From: Bacteroidota bacterium
GTDB taxonomy: Bacteria > Bacteroidota > Bacteroidia > Chitinophagales > Saprospiraceae
Length of the DNA: 64,000 nt
Direction of reading: 5' to 3'
Assembly (NCBI GenBank): GCA_003045895.1
Contig: PZPC01000006.1
Span: 1 to 64,000, forward strand
Each line of letters starts with the position of its first letter. Position 1 is the stretch's first letter. This document shows, piece after piece, positions 17,107-27,302 of the stretch. Made by a program: the position numbers and the translations under genes. The notes under the pieces are model-generated. The model was given only the letters and a program-made list of their open reading frames with translations, ran no database searches and had not been told where the DNA came from.

Positions 17107-18604
17107 ATACGACGCGATTGATTCCTTTGACATTGTTGATGATTTCACTTGACACTTTGGCTAAAAATTCGTGGGGAAGAAAACTCCATTCTGCCGTCAT
17201 CCCATCGGTGGAATTGACACAGCGCAACACAACTGTTTTTTCGTAGGTTCGCTCATCACCCATAACGCCAACAGATTGCACCGGCAATAAAACCGTTCCT
17301 GCTTGCCAAACCTGGTCATAAAGACCGGCAGACCGCAGGTTTTCTGTAAAAATAGCATCAGCTTCCTGTAAAAGCGCAACTTTTTCTGGCGTAATTGCCC
17401 CCAATATACGAATTCCTAATCCGGGACCAGGAAAAGGATGACGCCCCAAAATAGCAGCAGGAATATCGAGGGTTTTACCCACCCGGCGAACCTCGTCTTT
17501 AAAAAGCATCCGCAGCGGCTCAACGATCTTTAGATGAAGGTGTTCTGGTAGCCCACCCACATTGTGGTGGGATTTGATGGTTACGGAAGGACCATGTACC
17601 GATACCGACTCGATTACATCAGGATAAATGGTTCCTTGCCCGAGCCACTGGATATTTTTCAAAGTCGTCGCTTCCTCCTGGAATACTTCGACAAAAACCC
17701 GCCCGATAATTTTCCGTTTACCTTCGGGATCCTGTTCTCCTTCCAGTTCGCGATAAAATCTTTGTTTAGCATCAATGCCGACTACCTGCAAGCCCATCCC
17801 CTGGTAAGATGCCAGGACCTCCTCGTATTCATTCTTCCGGAGCAGGCCATTATCGATAAAGAAGCAAAACAGCTTTTTGCCAATGGCGCGGTGCAACAAC
17901 ATCGCCGCTACGGTAGAGTCTACGCCGCCGGAAAGCCCGAGCAAAACCCGCTCCTCCCCTATTTGATCTTTTAAATTGGCGATGGTTTCTTCTGCGAACG
18001 ATGCCGGTGTCCAGGAACCGGAACAGCCAGCAATACCAAGGACAAAATTCTCCAGGATAAGGGCGCCTTCCAGCGTATGGTAAACTTCAGGATGGAATTG
18101 TAAGGCGTAAACGGGTTGCGCAAAAGCACCTGAGACCGACCGGAAAGCAGCTACTTCAATGCTGGTTGTACCTGCCAATACTTCAAATTGCGACGGTAAA
18201 GCCTTGATGGTGTCGCCATGCGACATCCATACCTGAGAGCCTTCCGTCACGTTTTTCATCAACGGATCGTTGGTGGCAAAATTACCCAGGTTAGCTTTTC
18301 CGTATTCGCGCTTCTGTGATCGTTCTACTTCGCCCTGGTAATAGGCTGCCAAATACTGGGCACCGTAGCAGACCGCTAAGACGGGGCGTTTGCCAATGAT
18401 TTTTTCCAGGTCCGGATGTAATGCATTGTCATCTTTGACGGAGAAAGGGCTGCCGGAAAGAATAACTCCTTTGATACTATCGTCTAGTTCAGGAATCTTA
18501 TTATAGGGCACAATTTCACTGTAAACATTAAGTTCACGGATACGTCGGGCAATCAATTGCGTATACTGCGATCCAAAGTCGAGGATCAGGATTTTTTCAT
18601 TCAT
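17063..18604 (-). CDS. guaA: GMP synthase (glutamine-hydrolysing)
   Basis: A 513-residue enzyme that aminates XMP to GMP with ATP and glutamine. The N-terminal class I glutamine amidotransferase has the nucleophile Cys79 in [10 protein letters not shown] and the His-x-Glu pair in QFHPEVYH. The PP-loop [13 protein letters not shown] begins the synthetase domain. The C-terminal dimerisation domain ends in TIEWE, the family ending. It is the fourth gene of folE-fabD-yqgE-guaA, with its own possible -7 box immediately before the ATG. Confidence 0.97.
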   Translation of the reverse strand: MNEKILILDFGSQYTQLIARRIRELNVYSEIVPYNKIPELDDSIKGVILSGSPFSVKDDNALHPDLEKIIGKRPVLAVCYGAQYLAAYYQGEVERSQKREYGKANLGNFATNDPLMKNVTEGSQVWMSHGDTIKALPSQFEVLAGTTSIEVAAFRSVSGAFAQPVYALQFHPEVYHTLEGALILENFVLGIAGCSGSWTPASFAEETIANLKDQIGEERVLLGLSGGVDSTVAAMLLHRAIGKKLFCFFIDNGLLRKNEYEEVLASYQGMGLQVVGIDAKQRFYRELEGEQDPEGKRKIIGRVFVEVFQEEATTLKNIQWLGQGTIYPDVIESVSVHGPSVTIKSHHNVGGLPEHLHLKIVEPLRMLFKDEVRRVGKTLDIPAAILGRHPFPGPGLGIRILGAITPEKVALLQEADAIFTENLRSAGLYDQVWQAGTVLLPVQSVGVMGDERTYEKTVVLRCVNSTDGMTAEWSFLPHEFLAKVSSEIINNVKGINRVVYDISTKPPATIEWE

Positions 18605-18608
18605 GCGG

Positions 18609-18616
18609 CAAATATA
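18609..18616 (-). promoter_or_regulatory. -7 box directly upstream of guaA
   Basis: The minus strand reads TATATTTG, a full match, only four bases before the ATG. A transcript from it would begin at or next to the start codon, i.e. be leaderless, or the box is fortuitous. No -33 TTG is seen. Confidence 0.35.
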
Positions 18617-18658
18617 AACCTTCTTAAGAAATTTGCTTTGGCGTTATTTACCAGTGGG

Positions 18659-19219
18659 TTAGTTCCAACTGGTATCCTCCTCTAGCTGAGCCAGAATGGT
18701 AAAGGAATTCCCTTTGTTATACATAATTGATTTCCAAAGGGTTTGCGGTGGTGTCTTGAACAAATAATTGGCATCCATCTCAGCCAAAATCCAGGAACCA
18801 AATTTCATCTCGTCCTGTAATTGGCCTTCCGACCAACCCGTATATCCCATAAAAAACCGGATCTGAGCCGGTTGGATGAGAGACGAGCTCACCAGAAATT
18901 TTAATTTTTCGAAATCACCTCCCCAGTAAACCCCCTTGCAAACCTCGATGCTGTCTTCCAGTAAATCACCGACGTTATGCAGGTAGTGGATGGTATCCGT
19001 CTGCACGGGTCCCCCGAAAAAAACCTCCGCAGCAAAGGTTGGAAAATCGGGAATAAGTTCGTCAATATTAGTTTCCAGCGGTCTATTCAAGATAAAACCG
19101 ATGCTCCCCTCCACCTCGTGGTGGTCACAAAGCAGCACTGCGGAACGCTTGAAGTTAGGGTCTACCATGAAAGGTTCCGCCAGGAGGATATTGCCTATTT
19201 TAACAGTTGCTTCCAACAT
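18659..19219 (-). CDS. YqgE/AlgH family protein
   Basis: A 186-residue protein of the UPF0301/DUF179 family. It has the typical N-terminal GNILLAEPFM and DPNFKRSAVLLCDH, the GFILNRPL motif, the FFGGPVQTD segment and GYTGWSEGQL. The molecular function of the family is unsettled, and regulatory roles have been proposed. It sits 25 bp after fabD and 54 bp before guaA on the same strand. Confidence 0.92.
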   Translation of the reverse strand: MLEATVKIGNILLAEPFMVDPNFKRSAVLLCDHHEVEGSIGFILNRPLETNIDELIPDFPTFAAEVFFGGPVQTDTIHYLHNVGDLLEDSIEVCKGVYWGGDFEKLKFLVSSSLIQPAQIRFFMGYTGWSEGQLQDEMKFGSWILAEMDANYLFKTPPQTLWKSIMYNKGNSFTILAQLEEDTSWN

Positions 19220-19244
19220 GCTGTTGATTTACTGTTGCGAATCA

Positions 19245-20126
19245 TTAGAGACTATCAGTAGCCAGTGACCGGTCGATTCGGCGAATCAGCCCCCGAAGGA
19301 TACTGCCTTTGCCGCCTACTTCCGTAAAAGTGTCATAGCCGTCTTGGGCCATCTGCTGCACCGTCTGGGTCCAGCGTACTGGTCCGGTAAGTTGTTTGAC
19401 GAGATTTTGCTGGATGGTCACAGGATCAATGTGCGGAGAGGCGTCGACATTCTGGTAGATCGGACAGCGGGGATTCCGGAAAGCCGTTGCCTCAATGGCG
19501 GCGGCTAATTTATCCTGGGCAGGCTGCATCAAAGGGGAATGAAAAGCGCCGCCTACGACCAGTTCGACCACCTTGGTTGCCCCGGCTGCCGTTAATTGCT
19601 CAGCAGCCCGACCAACGCCTTCCAGGCTGCCCGAGATGACCAGCTGACCGGGGGTATTGTAATTGGCCGGCACCACGACAACGTCGGTAATCGCCGCACA
19701 GATATCCTCCACCAGTTGATCATCCAGGCCCAGTACGGCGGCCATGGTCCCCGGCTGTAATTCGCAGGCTTCCTGCATGGCCAACGCACGCGCATGAACC
19801 AGTCGCAGCCCATCTTCAAAGGCTATAGCGCCAACGGCTACCAGCGCAGAAAATTCACCCAGGCTATGCCCGGCTACTCCCGCAGGTTGGAAATCGGTAC
19901 CCGCTAACATCACTTTGATGACGGAGTGCAGGAAAATCGCTGGCTGGGTGATTTTTGTGGCTCTAAGTGCTTCTTCATCCCCCGAAAACATCACATCAGA
20001 TAAACGGTAGCCCAGGATTTCATTGGCCTGCTCGAAAAATTCCCGGGCCAGTTCATGATCCGTATACATGTCCTGTCCCATACCCGTAAATTGGGCACCT
20101 TGTCCAGGAAAAACATATGCTTTCAT
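19245..20126 (-). CDS. fabD: Malonyl-CoA:ACP transacylase
   Basis: A 293-residue enzyme that loads malonate onto acyl carrier protein for fatty acid synthesis. It has FPGQGAQFTGMG at the N-terminus, the nucleophile Ser88 in GHSLGEFSAL, GGAFHSPLM with the catalytic His, and the closing EVGGKGSILRGLIRR. Length is standard. It starts one base after the folE stop, so the two are translationally coupled. Confidence 0.96.
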   Translation of the reverse strand: MKAYVFPGQGAQFTGMGQDMYTDHELAREFFEQANEILGYRLSDVMFSGDEEALRATKITQPAIFLHSVIKVMLAGTDFQPAGVAGHSLGEFSALVAVGAIAFEDGLRLVHARALAMQEACELQPGTMAAVLGLDDQLVEDICAAITDVVVVPANYNTPGQLVISGSLEGVGRAAEQLTAAGATKVVELVVGGAFHSPLMQPAQDKLAAAIEATAFRNPRCPIYQNVDASPHIDPVTIQQNLVKQLTGPVRWTQTVQQMAQDGYDTFTEVGGKGSILRGLIRRIDRSLATDSL

Positions 20127-20127
20127 C

Positions 20128-20724
20128 TTAATGTAACTTTGCGTTGATTAAATTTAAGAACTCGTTGCGGGTTTCTACTTTTTGGAATTCACCCGTAAAG
20201 GCAGAGGTCGTCGTAATTGAATTTTGTTTCTGAACACCACGCATCATCATGCACATATGACGGGCTTCGATCACTACTGCTGCTCCACGTGGTTGCAGGG
20301 TGCGCTGAATAGCGTGCAGCACCTGGTCCGTCAGCCGCTCCTGCACTTGCAGCCGCCGGGCAAATACATCAATTACGCGCGGAATTTTACTCAATCCGAC
20401 AATGTATCCATCGGGAATGTAGGCGACGTGGGCCTTGCCAAAAAAAGGCAGTAGATGATGTTCGCAAAGGGAGTAAAGTTCAATGTCCTTAACGATGACC
20501 ATTTCACTATACCCTTCTTCAAACATGGCAGAACGCAAAATCTCGTCGGCATCCTGATCGTACCCCTGGGTAAGAAACTGCATCGCTTTAGCTGCCCGTT
20601 CTGGGGTCTTCAAGAGGCCTTCCCGGTCGTCATTTTCTCCTAATCCGGCTATTATTCCCCTGTAATAACCTTCGAGCTTGTTCGTTACCTCCTCATCATA
20701 AATGTCCTGGTGTCGGTAAGCCAT
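20128..20724 (-). CDS. folE: GTP cyclohydrolase I
   Basis: A 198-residue enzyme that converts GTP to dihydroneopterin triphosphate, the first step of folate and pterin synthesis. Zinc ligands are visible in [11 protein letters not shown] and in the later MCMMMRGVQ. The conserved [24 protein letters not shown] region is complete. ATG 20724 is preferred to a TTG two codons earlier. It is the first gene of the minus-strand run reaching trmH, behind a good promoter at 20755-20784. Confidence 0.96.
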   Translation of the reverse strand: MAYRHQDIYDEEVTNKLEGYYRGIIAGLGENDDREGLLKTPERAAKAMQFLTQGYDQDADEILRSAMFEEGYSEMVIVKDIELYSLCEHHLLPFFGKAHVAYIPDGYIVGLSKIPRVIDVFARRLQVQERLTDQVLHAIQRTLQPRGAAVVIEARHMCMMMRGVQKQNSITTTSAFTGEFQKVETRNEFLNLINAKLH

Positions 20725-20754
20725 TGGCAAGTTTTTTGCACTTTATTGAGCCTG

Positions 20755-20784
20755 CAAAGCTACTGAAAAGATGTGGTTGTCTAA
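20755..20784 (-). promoter_or_regulatory. Promoter of the folE-to-trmH gene run
   Basis: On the minus strand, TTA (20784-20782), 19 bp, then TAGCTTTG (20762-20755). The -7 box is a full match, and the -33 box differs from TTG at one base. The expected transcript start is about 25 bases before folE. Confidence 0.55.
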
Positions 20785-20900
20785 TCCTTGAAGACATTAA
20801 TCTAAAAATTAGCATCTTTACCGCACAACATGTCTATTTTTAAAGCCATAATAATCCCTGCTTCCAGGGCTATCAAATTGGACCCACTTTATTAAGCAGG

Positions 20901-21971
20901 ATGAAAAAAGCGACCCAACATATTAACTACATCACCAATTTGCCACCGGCGATCCTTCCCTCCAAATGGGGTAGGATCGTTTACCATTTGATCTTCTGGC
21001 TCACGCTGTTTGCCTTTTTGCTTTATTTTGATGACTCCGGCCTGAGCCGCACCGATCGCTGGTTTAACGAATTCATCAACCTGCTTTTTTACGGCGCTAT
21101 TGTGTATTTTAACCTACTGTACCTCATCCCCAATTATCTTACCAAAAAACGACTGGGTACTTACCTGTTGCTGCTGCTGGCCGCCACCTTTGTCCTCACC
21201 CCGCTGCGCGTTATTTTCTTTTACTTCCGCTTTTCCGGGATGCCTCACCTGCAACAACCCTTAATTGGCAACCTTAACAATTACTTTGCCCTGACTTTTT
21301 TCATCGGCAGTGGATCTACTGTCCTTAAAATAATTACCGATTGGTTTAGGCAGCTGCGCGAACACCAGGAACTGCAGACGCAAACCATGCAGTCGGAACT
21401 GCGCTTTCTCAAAAGCCAAATCAACCCCCACTTCCTCTTCAACACGCTCAACAACTTGTACGCGCTTACGCTGAAAAAGTCGGACAAAGCCCCGGAAATA
21501 GTCATTAAGCTATCGGAGATGATGCGCTACATGTTGTACGAATGCAACGAAAAACAAGTTCCTTTACAAAAGGAGGTCCACTACCTAAAAAACTACCTCG
21601 ACCTTGAAAAACTCCGCCAAAGCAACGATATTGATATCAATTTCCTGGTGGAAGGCCAAATTACGGATCAACAAATAGCCCCCTTGCTGTTCATCCCTTT
21701 TTTGGAGAACAGCTTTAAACACGGCCTCAATACCCAACTCCAGGCAGGCTTTGTCAACATCCACTTGAAAGTGGCTGATAAATATGTGGATTTTTCCATT
21801 GAAAATAGCAAAGGGCAAACCATTCCGCGCCAGGAAAACCGCCCGAGCGGTGGCATCGGGTTGGTAAATGTCCGGCGCCGACTCAATTTATTGTACCCCG
21901 AACGCTACCAATTACAAATTCACAATAATCCCAACACCTTCGCGGTTCATTTAACCATTGATTTGGAATGA
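20901..21971 (+). CDS. LytS-type sensor histidine kinase
   Basis: A 356-residue membrane sensor. Four hydrophobic segments lie in residues of about 25-150, with no large extracellular domain. The His_kinase domain follows, with His177 in the QINPHFLFNTLNNLYAL box and a GHKL ATPase domain (N box LENSFKHGLN, G box GGIGLVNVRRRL). It is paired with the LytTR regulator starting 34 bp downstream. The signal is unknown, and no obvious target gene is next to the pair. Confidence 0.9.
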   Translation: MKKATQHINYITNLPPAILPSKWGRIVYHLIFWLTLFAFLLYFDDSGLSRTDRWFNEFINLLFYGAIVYFNLLYLIPNYLTKKRLGTYLLLLLAATFVLTPLRVIFFYFRFSGMPHLQQPLIGNLNNYFALTFFIGSGSTVLKIITDWFRQLREHQELQTQTMQSELRFLKSQINPHFLFNTLNNLYALTLKKSDKAPEIVIKLSEMMRYMLYECNEKQVPLQKEVHYLKNYLDLEKLRQSNDIDINFLVEGQITDQQIAPLLFIPFLENSFKHGLNTQLQAGFVNIHLKVADKYVDFSIENSKGQTIPRQENRPSGGIGLVNVRRRLNLLYPERYQLQIHNNPNTFAVHLTIDLE

Positions 21972-22005
21972 TTATCTTGAGAAAAATAAAAAAAGCCCGA
22001 AAAGC

Positions 22006-22749
22006 ATGATCAACGTAATAATCGTCGACGACGAACCCCTTGCACAGGACGTACTTGAAACCTACATTGAAAAAATCCCCGACCTCAACCTCGTGCAAAA
22101 GTGCAGCAATGCGCTGGAAGCCAATGAAGCCCTGAAGAATCATCAGGTAGATTTAATGCTCCTGGACATCCAAATGCCGCAACTGACGGGTACTGATTTT
22201 TTGCGGTCGCTGGCACATCCGCCCGAAGTTATTTTTACGACGGCCTATTCCAACTACGCCGTTGACGGTTTTGAATTGAACGCCATCGATTATTTGCTCA
22301 AACCCATTTCACTGGATCGCTTTCTCAAAGCTACCAATAAGGCGATTGAACAAATCAACCTGAAGAAAAAGCAGGCCAGTGGTACGGCAGGAGGCAGTGA
22401 GGGCGCCCAGGAGTCCAATCCAGACTTCATCTTTGTCAAAGCAGACAAAAAATTGATTAAAATCAACTTCGAGGACGTCGTTTACATCGAAGGCCTTAAA
22501 GATTACGTCATTATCAGAATGGTAAATTCACGGGTGGTTACCCTGCAAACGATGAAAAGCCTGGAAGACAAACTTCCACCGGCGTTTTTTAAACGAATTC
22601 ACCGCTCCTACATCGTCAACATCAAGCGCATTGATGCCCTGATTGGCAATATGGTCGAGGTGCAAGAAAAAGGCCAGGCCAAACATCTGCCGGTAGGCAA
22701 AAACTACCGGGACGAATTATTGGAGTTGATCAATAACAACCGAATCTAA
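22006..22749 (+). CDS. LytTR-family response regulator
   Basis: A 247-residue DNA-binding regulator, partner of the preceding kinase. The receiver domain (1-115) has the acidic pair VDDE, the phosphoacceptor Asp54 in LMLLDIQMP and the conserved Lys in YLLKPI. A Gly/Ser-rich linker joins it to a LytTR domain (about 145-245; FVKADKKLIKI, VYIEGLKDYVII, FKRIHRSYIVNI). ATG 22006 fits the receiver start; an in-frame upstream start would overlap the kinase gene. Confidence 0.92.
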   Translation: MINVIIVDDEPLAQDVLETYIEKIPDLNLVQKCSNALEANEALKNHQVDLMLLDIQMPQLTGTDFLRSLAHPPEVIFTTAYSNYAVDGFELNAIDYLLKPISLDRFLKATNKAIEQINLKKKQASGTAGGSEGAQESNPDFIFVKADKKLIKINFEDVVYIEGLKDYVIIRMVNSRVVTLQTMKSLEDKLPPAFFKRIHRSYIVNIKRIDALIGNMVEVQEKGQAKHLPVGKNYRDELLELINNNRI

Positions 22750-22797
22750 GCCCCCATTAGCGGCGCTGCCTCCTTTTCAATTCCTTCTACCTATTGA

Positions 22798-22829
22798 GGG
22801 GGGCCTGGTCCGTGCAGACCAGCCCCTTT
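22798..22829 (+). terminator. Possible terminator of the two-component operon
   Basis: A GC-rich hairpin has six base pairs (CTGGTC 22805-22810 with GACCAG 22817-22822) and three to four more pairs beyond a single mismatch. It is followed by a short TTTA. The T tract is weak. Confidence 0.45.
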
Positions 22830-22854
22830 AAGATTTTAGCACTCAAATTTCAGG

Positions 22855-24396
22855 CTACAGCGGGATATTGCCATGCTTTTTGCGGGGCAATTTGCGGACT
22901 TTATTCTCCAGCATAGCGAAACCTTTCAATAATTTCCGGCGGGTGAGCCGGGGGTCGATTACCTCGTCAATAAACCCACGCTCCGCAGCCAAATAGGGAT
23001 TGGCGAATTTTTCCTTGTATTCCGCTTCTTTTTCGGCCAGCATCTGTTCTGGATCAGCTGCTTTGAGGATTTCTTTGCGAAAGATGATTTCCGAAGCCCC
23101 TTTGGCCCCCATGACGGCAATTTCGGCGGTCGGCCAGGCGAAATTCAAGTCAGCTCCAATGTGCTTCGAGTTCATCACGTCATAGGCACCACCGTAGGCC
23201 TTGCGGGTAATGACGGTAATGCGCGGCACCGTAGCCTCACTAAATGCGTAGAGTAGTTTGGCCCCATTAACAATGATACCGTTCCATTCCTGGTCGGTAC
23301 CAGGCAAGAAACCGGGCACATCGACCAAAACCAACAAGGGGATATTGAAACAATCACAAAAACGCACAAACCGGGCTGCCTTGCGGGAGCTTTCCACATC
23401 GAGCACGCCCGCTAAACTCAGCGGTTGGTTGCCAACGATGCCGATACTGCGCCCCCCCAAACGGGCGAACCCGACAATAATATTATCGGCGTAGTATTCG
23501 TGGATTTCAAAAAAGGAGTCCTCGTCAACAATACCCTGCACGACTTCCCGCATATCGTAAGGCTGGTTGGAGTTGGCGGGTACGAGCGCGGCGAGTTCTT
23601 CCCGAAATTCTTCCCCCAACGCATAAGGAAGATGTTCGGGGCGTTCTTCGCAATTTTGGGGCAGGTAGCTGAGTAGGTGCCGCAATTTCTCCAGACAGTC
23701 AATATCGTTGGCAGCGGTCAGGTGGGTGACCCCTGATTTGGTAGCATGCGTCATGGCACCGCCCAGTTCTTCGGCCGTTATTTCTTCGTTGGTCACCGTT
23801 TTGACTACGTTGGGGCCCGTCACGAACATGTAGCTCGTTTGCTCCACCATGATCGAAAAGTCGGTCATCGCCGGCGAATAAACGGCACCACCGGCACAGG
23901 GACCCATAATGGCGGAGAGTTGCGGAATAACGCCCGACGCCATGACGTTGCGGTAGAAAATATCCGCATAGCCACCCAATGACTTCACGCCTTCCTGGAT
24001 GCGGGCACCGCCCGAGTCGTTGAGCCCGATCACCGGTGCACCGTTTTCCATAGCCAGGTCCATGACTTTGCAAATTTTTTCGGCGTGCGTTTCCGAAAGG
24101 GATCCGCCGAAAACGGTAAAATCCTGGGCATACACATAAACCAGCCGGCTGTTGACCGTACCGTAGCCAGTCACTACACCATCGCCAGCGATACGCTGCT
24201 TTTCCATCCCAAAATCGGCACTGCGGTGCATCACCAGGCTACCAATTTCTTCAAATGACCCGGCGTCGAGGAAAAAGTGAATCCTTTCCCGGGCTGTTAA
24301 TTTTCCTTTTTTGTGCTGGTCATCAATTCGTTTGGTACCGCCACCAAGGAGCGCTTCTGCTTGTTTTTGCGCTAGGAGTTGTAATTTGTCTTGCAT
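22855..24396 (-). CDS. Acyl-CoA carboxylase beta subunit (propionyl-CoA carboxylase-like)
   Basis: A 513-residue carboxyltransferase subunit of the PccB/MmdA type. It has the N-terminal [15 protein letters not shown], the acyl-CoA oxyanion region [14 protein letters not shown], and the C-terminal [15 protein letters not shown] with [15 protein letters not shown]. By family it carboxylates propionyl-CoA to methylmalonyl-CoA or forms the core of a decarboxylase pump. No biotin carboxylase or carrier gene is adjacent. ATG 24396 is preferred to an upstream in-frame start at 24420. It ends a three-gene run with the lipoprotein and the GT39-like gene. Confidence 0.9.
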   Translation of the reverse strand: MQDKLQLLAQKQAEALLGGGTKRIDDQHKKGKLTARERIHFFLDAGSFEEIGSLVMHRSADFGMEKQRIAGDGVVTGYGTVNSRLVYVYAQDFTVFGGSLSETHAEKICKVMDLAMENGAPVIGLNDSGGARIQEGVKSLGGYADIFYRNVMASGVIPQLSAIMGPCAGGAVYSPAMTDFSIMVEQTSYMFVTGPNVVKTVTNEEITAEELGGAMTHATKSGVTHLTAANDIDCLEKLRHLLSYLPQNCEERPEHLPYALGEEFREELAALVPANSNQPYDMREVVQGIVDEDSFFEIHEYYADNIIVGFARLGGRSIGIVGNQPLSLAGVLDVESSRKAARFVRFCDCFNIPLLVLVDVPGFLPGTDQEWNGIIVNGAKLLYAFSEATVPRITVITRKAYGGAYDVMNSKHIGADLNFAWPTAEIAVMGAKGASEIIFRKEILKAADPEQMLAEKEAEYKEKFANPYLAAERGFIDEVIDPRLTRRKLLKGFAMLENKVRKLPRKKHGNIPL

Positions 24397-24429
24397 GGAA
24401 AATCGTATTGAAGCAATCAAGCGAATGAA

Positions 24430-24975
24430 CTAAAGCTCCAGGGGTTGCCCAATGGTAGCCGCGTATTTATTAATGTTGTTTTCAATAACCAGGGTTATCT
24501 TTTCCTCCAGGTCAGGATCTGACGGATTGGCGGTAAAGACTTGGTAATAAACAAAATTCGAACCGACCTGTTTTCCCTTCCCTTTATCTTTCCCCAGCAG
24601 GCTTTCCCAAATGTATTCCTCGTCGGATGGGTAAATGATGAGATGAACAACCAGACCTTCACCGTAAAAACGGTCGGCGTATTCGTAAGCTCCCTGCTCG
24701 CGGTCAAGGTTCTTTTCAAAATACATGCCGGCAATGCGATACAAGGATTGTGCCTTGCGATCTTCCAAAAAAGTCTTCGTCCCTTCGGTAAAGCCTTCCA
24801 GGCGGGAATAGGATCCTTCCTCGGTGGCCAAATCCAGACGAACCGCATTGAAAAACGCAAAGACTTCTGCCCGTTTGGAAGAGGTCGACTGGGCCAGCCT
24901 GTCGTCCGTATGACTACAAGTCAGGGTGATCAGCAAGCTGATCCAGCATCCGCCAAAAGCCAAAAAACGACGCAT
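24430..24975 (-). CDS. Putative lipoprotein of unknown function
   Basis: A 181-residue protein with a hydrophobic signal and a possible lipobox at LTLTC (Cys20). The mature part is mixed alpha/beta without recognised motifs; it is rich in aromatic and charged residues (FYGEGLVVHLIIYPSDEEYI). I do not recognise the family. It lies 33 bp before the carboxylase gene and 44 bp after the GT39-like gene, so it is probably co-transcribed. Confidence 0.6.
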   Translation of the reverse strand: MRRFLAFGGCWISLLITLTCSHTDDRLAQSTSSKRAEVFAFFNAVRLDLATEEGSYSRLEGFTEGTKTFLEDRKAQSLYRIAGMYFEKNLDREQGAYEYADRFYGEGLVVHLIIYPSDEEYIWESLLGKDKGKGKQVGSNFVYYQVFTANPSDPDLEEKITLVIENNINKYAATIGQPLEL

Positions 24976-25019
24976 ATCAATTATTTTAAGGTGCTACTAT
25001 TTTGGTCCCGATGCACATT

Positions 25020-27245
25020 TTACAATTGAGCAGCAGCCTGCCGGTAACGGGCAGCATTGTTGCTATCCCCCTGCTGCTCCAGAATATCAGCTGCCGAGAG
25101 GTAGGCCTGCTTCAGCTTGGGGTTGTATTGAATGGCTTGTTGGAAGCTATCAAAAGCATTCTGTAATTCGTTGCGCTGCTTATATATTTCTCCCATCCAG
25201 TAAAAAGCCATCGCGTTTTCAGGGTCTACTTTCAGCAAGTAGGTAAAAGTGCCCATTGCTTTTGCGGCATCGTTTTTTTGCAGGTATGCATAACCTTGCA
25301 AATACAAAGCCGTTTCGTTATCCGGCGCAATAGCCAGGGCTTTATCGGCCGCTTCCAGCGCAGGATCCGGCTGGTTGATGGTCACCAGCGCTGATGCCAG
25401 TCCCGTCCACCCTTGTTCATTGTCGGGGTAGGCAGCAACTTCCTGCTGAAACAGTGGTACAGCTGCTGCTGCCTGGTTGGCCTTGAGTAGGGCTTCGGCC
25501 TGCATGGCAAACCCTTGAGGATCGTGTTCTACTACGGCCAGGGGGACCCCATTGGCCGTGACGGTATGTACGGTTTTGCTCATGGGCCAGGTTCCGGCTT
25601 TAAGGTGAGCACTGCGAATAAACCGGTTGGGGAAAATTCCGTAGTCCCAGGGTTCTGAAAATCGCCGGTGATACCGAATATACTGAACTTTAACCTTGTC
25701 CTTGTAGGAGAAATCCAACTGCCGCTGCACATTATAGGGGAAGGTCGTACCGATGGTAAGGCTATCCATACCAGCATGCAAAATCCCCTGATCCTCCATC
25801 CATTCGATGGCCTGCTGGCTACTCAAGCCCCAGTAATCCATTTCGTACTGGCCAAAAGCACCTTTTTCACCTCCTACCAGGGGATTGAAATAGACGTAAG
25901 GATAGGAAGGGTTGCGGGCGGTAAAGAAAAGCGCATCTGCCGAGAGGAGCAACACGCCAGCCCAAAGGGCGTAACGGCCCCAGGAAAAGCGGTTTAAATA
26001 ATCGCCCAGGTAGGTAAAAAACAGCGCCGAAGTAACCAGTGCGGTCGGATAGATAAAGAGGAGTTGTCGCCAGCCATCATAAAGCGGGCTCTGTTTGATC
26101 ATGATGTAAAGCAACGGAAACAACGTGCAGAAGAAAAGCAACAAGAGCGGAAGACGCCCGTACCGCTTTCCCAGGGCGCCTAAGGCTACCAGGCTTCCCA
26201 GGAAACCCACGATGACCGAAAGGGCTACGCTAATTCCCAGCCAGATAACGGGATAAGAACGCGGAATCCCATCAGAATACATGTTTTCTCCGCCAAACAA
26301 AATGATGATGCGAACGGCATAATTGGAAAACAAATCCAGTGCTTCTTTGGTATGTGCCAATGGAGCCTGCAGGGCAAATGGCCAAAATAACAGCGCCAGT
26401 CCGAAACCCACCAGGGTAGTTCCCATCCAGTACCCTGCATAGCGAAAAAACAAGCCCGACTGCTGCACGATACCTTTAAAACCGTAGCGAAACAAGAAAT
26501 CCAGCCCAAGGAAGAGGCCAGCGTAGCAAAACACCAATACGCCACCAGCACGGGTAGCAGTAGCCAATGCTGCCCCCAGAACAAACCCCAGGCCATCTTG
26601 CCAGCGGGGTTTGGGCAGGTGCAACAAACAGCGGTAAAGGAAATAAGCGCCCATGAGATACCCCGCAGCAAAGGGAATATCCTTAGGGTTCATTACGCTG
26701 TGTCCCAGTAGTCTGGGGCTCGCCAAAAACAGGATGATGGCCAGTATCCCCGCTCGTAAGCCTGCCATTTGCCGGGCCCAGGCAGCTACCAAAACGAGGA
26801 TAAGCACCCCGAAAAGACTGTTTAAGAAATGTCGGGCCCGGTGGTAGGCTGGCCCCGGCGTATTGCCAAGCACCCGATTCACGGAACCACTGACCAACTC
26901 AAAAAAGCCGCCATAATACTTGTTGTAGCGCTGGCTAGATTGGTCTCCCTCGTAAAGGGCAGCCTTATCCGCACCTCCTGAAGCATAGTAATTGACAAGC
27001 TTTTCGGCGTAATCGTCCTGGAATTTTTCATCCGCATTGATACCCGACGCAAAAGAAAGGCCAAGTAGAACCACCGTAGCCAATGACAGCAAACCGTAGT
27101 AAACCTTTCTTTCCACAGGTGTTTCCACCTGTTCGGCTGTTGGCGTATAAGTCCAATTCAGCCAATTGCGAGCCGGCCCCCGGGCGGGTTCAGCAGGGTT
27201 GTCTTTGACACGCTTTTCGGTTATTTTTTTCTTCTTCGCAGCCAT
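25020..27245 (-). CDS. GT39-like membrane glycosyltransferase with C-terminal TPR repeats
   Basis: A 741-residue protein. A Lys-rich cytoplasmic start precedes the first membrane segment (about 47-65). The first extracellular loop has the acidic motif NADEKFQDDY expected of GT-C mannosyltransferases (Asp-Glu near the membrane). About ten further hydrophobic segments run to residue 465. Four TPR repeats fill the last 160 residues. Family knowledge points to transfer of a sugar from polyprenyl phosphate to protein or glycan; donor and acceptor are unknown. The TPR tail may recruit a partner. It heads a three-gene minus-strand run. Confidence 0.75.
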   Translation of the reverse strand: MAAKKKKITEKRVKDNPAEPARGPARNWLNWTYTPTAEQVETPVERKVYYGLLSLATVVLLGLSFASGINADEKFQDDYAEKLVNYYASGGADKAALYEGDQSSQRYNKYYGGFFELVSGSVNRVLGNTPGPAYHRARHFLNSLFGVLILVLVAAWARQMAGLRAGILAIILFLASPRLLGHSVMNPKDIPFAAGYLMGAYFLYRCLLHLPKPRWQDGLGFVLGAALATATRAGGVLVFCYAGLFLGLDFLFRYGFKGIVQQSGLFFRYAGYWMGTTLVGFGLALLFWPFALQAPLAHTKEALDLFSNYAVRIIILFGGENMYSDGIPRSYPVIWLGISVALSVIVGFLGSLVALGALGKRYGRLPLLLLFFCTLFPLLYIMIKQSPLYDGWRQLLFIYPTALVTSALFFTYLGDYLNRFSWGRYALWAGVLLLSADALFFTARNPSYPYVYFNPLVGGEKGAFGQYEMDYWGLSSQQAIEWMEDQGILHAGMDSLTIGTTFPYNVQRQLDFSYKDKVKVQYIRYHRRFSEPWDYGIFPNRFIRSAHLKAGTWPMSKTVHTVTANGVPLAVVEHDPQGFAMQAEALLKANQAAAAVPLFQQEVAAYPDNEQGWTGLASALVTINQPDPALEAADKALAIAPDNETALYLQGYAYLQKNDAAKAMGTFTYLLKVDPENAMAFYWMGEIYKQRNELQNAFDSFQQAIQYNPKLKQAYLSAADILEQQGDSNNAARYRQAAAQL

Positions 27246-27302
27246 GAATAAGGGTATTAAGCCGGTTACCTAAGTATGACCGGCAGCACAAGTCTACATC
27301 CA

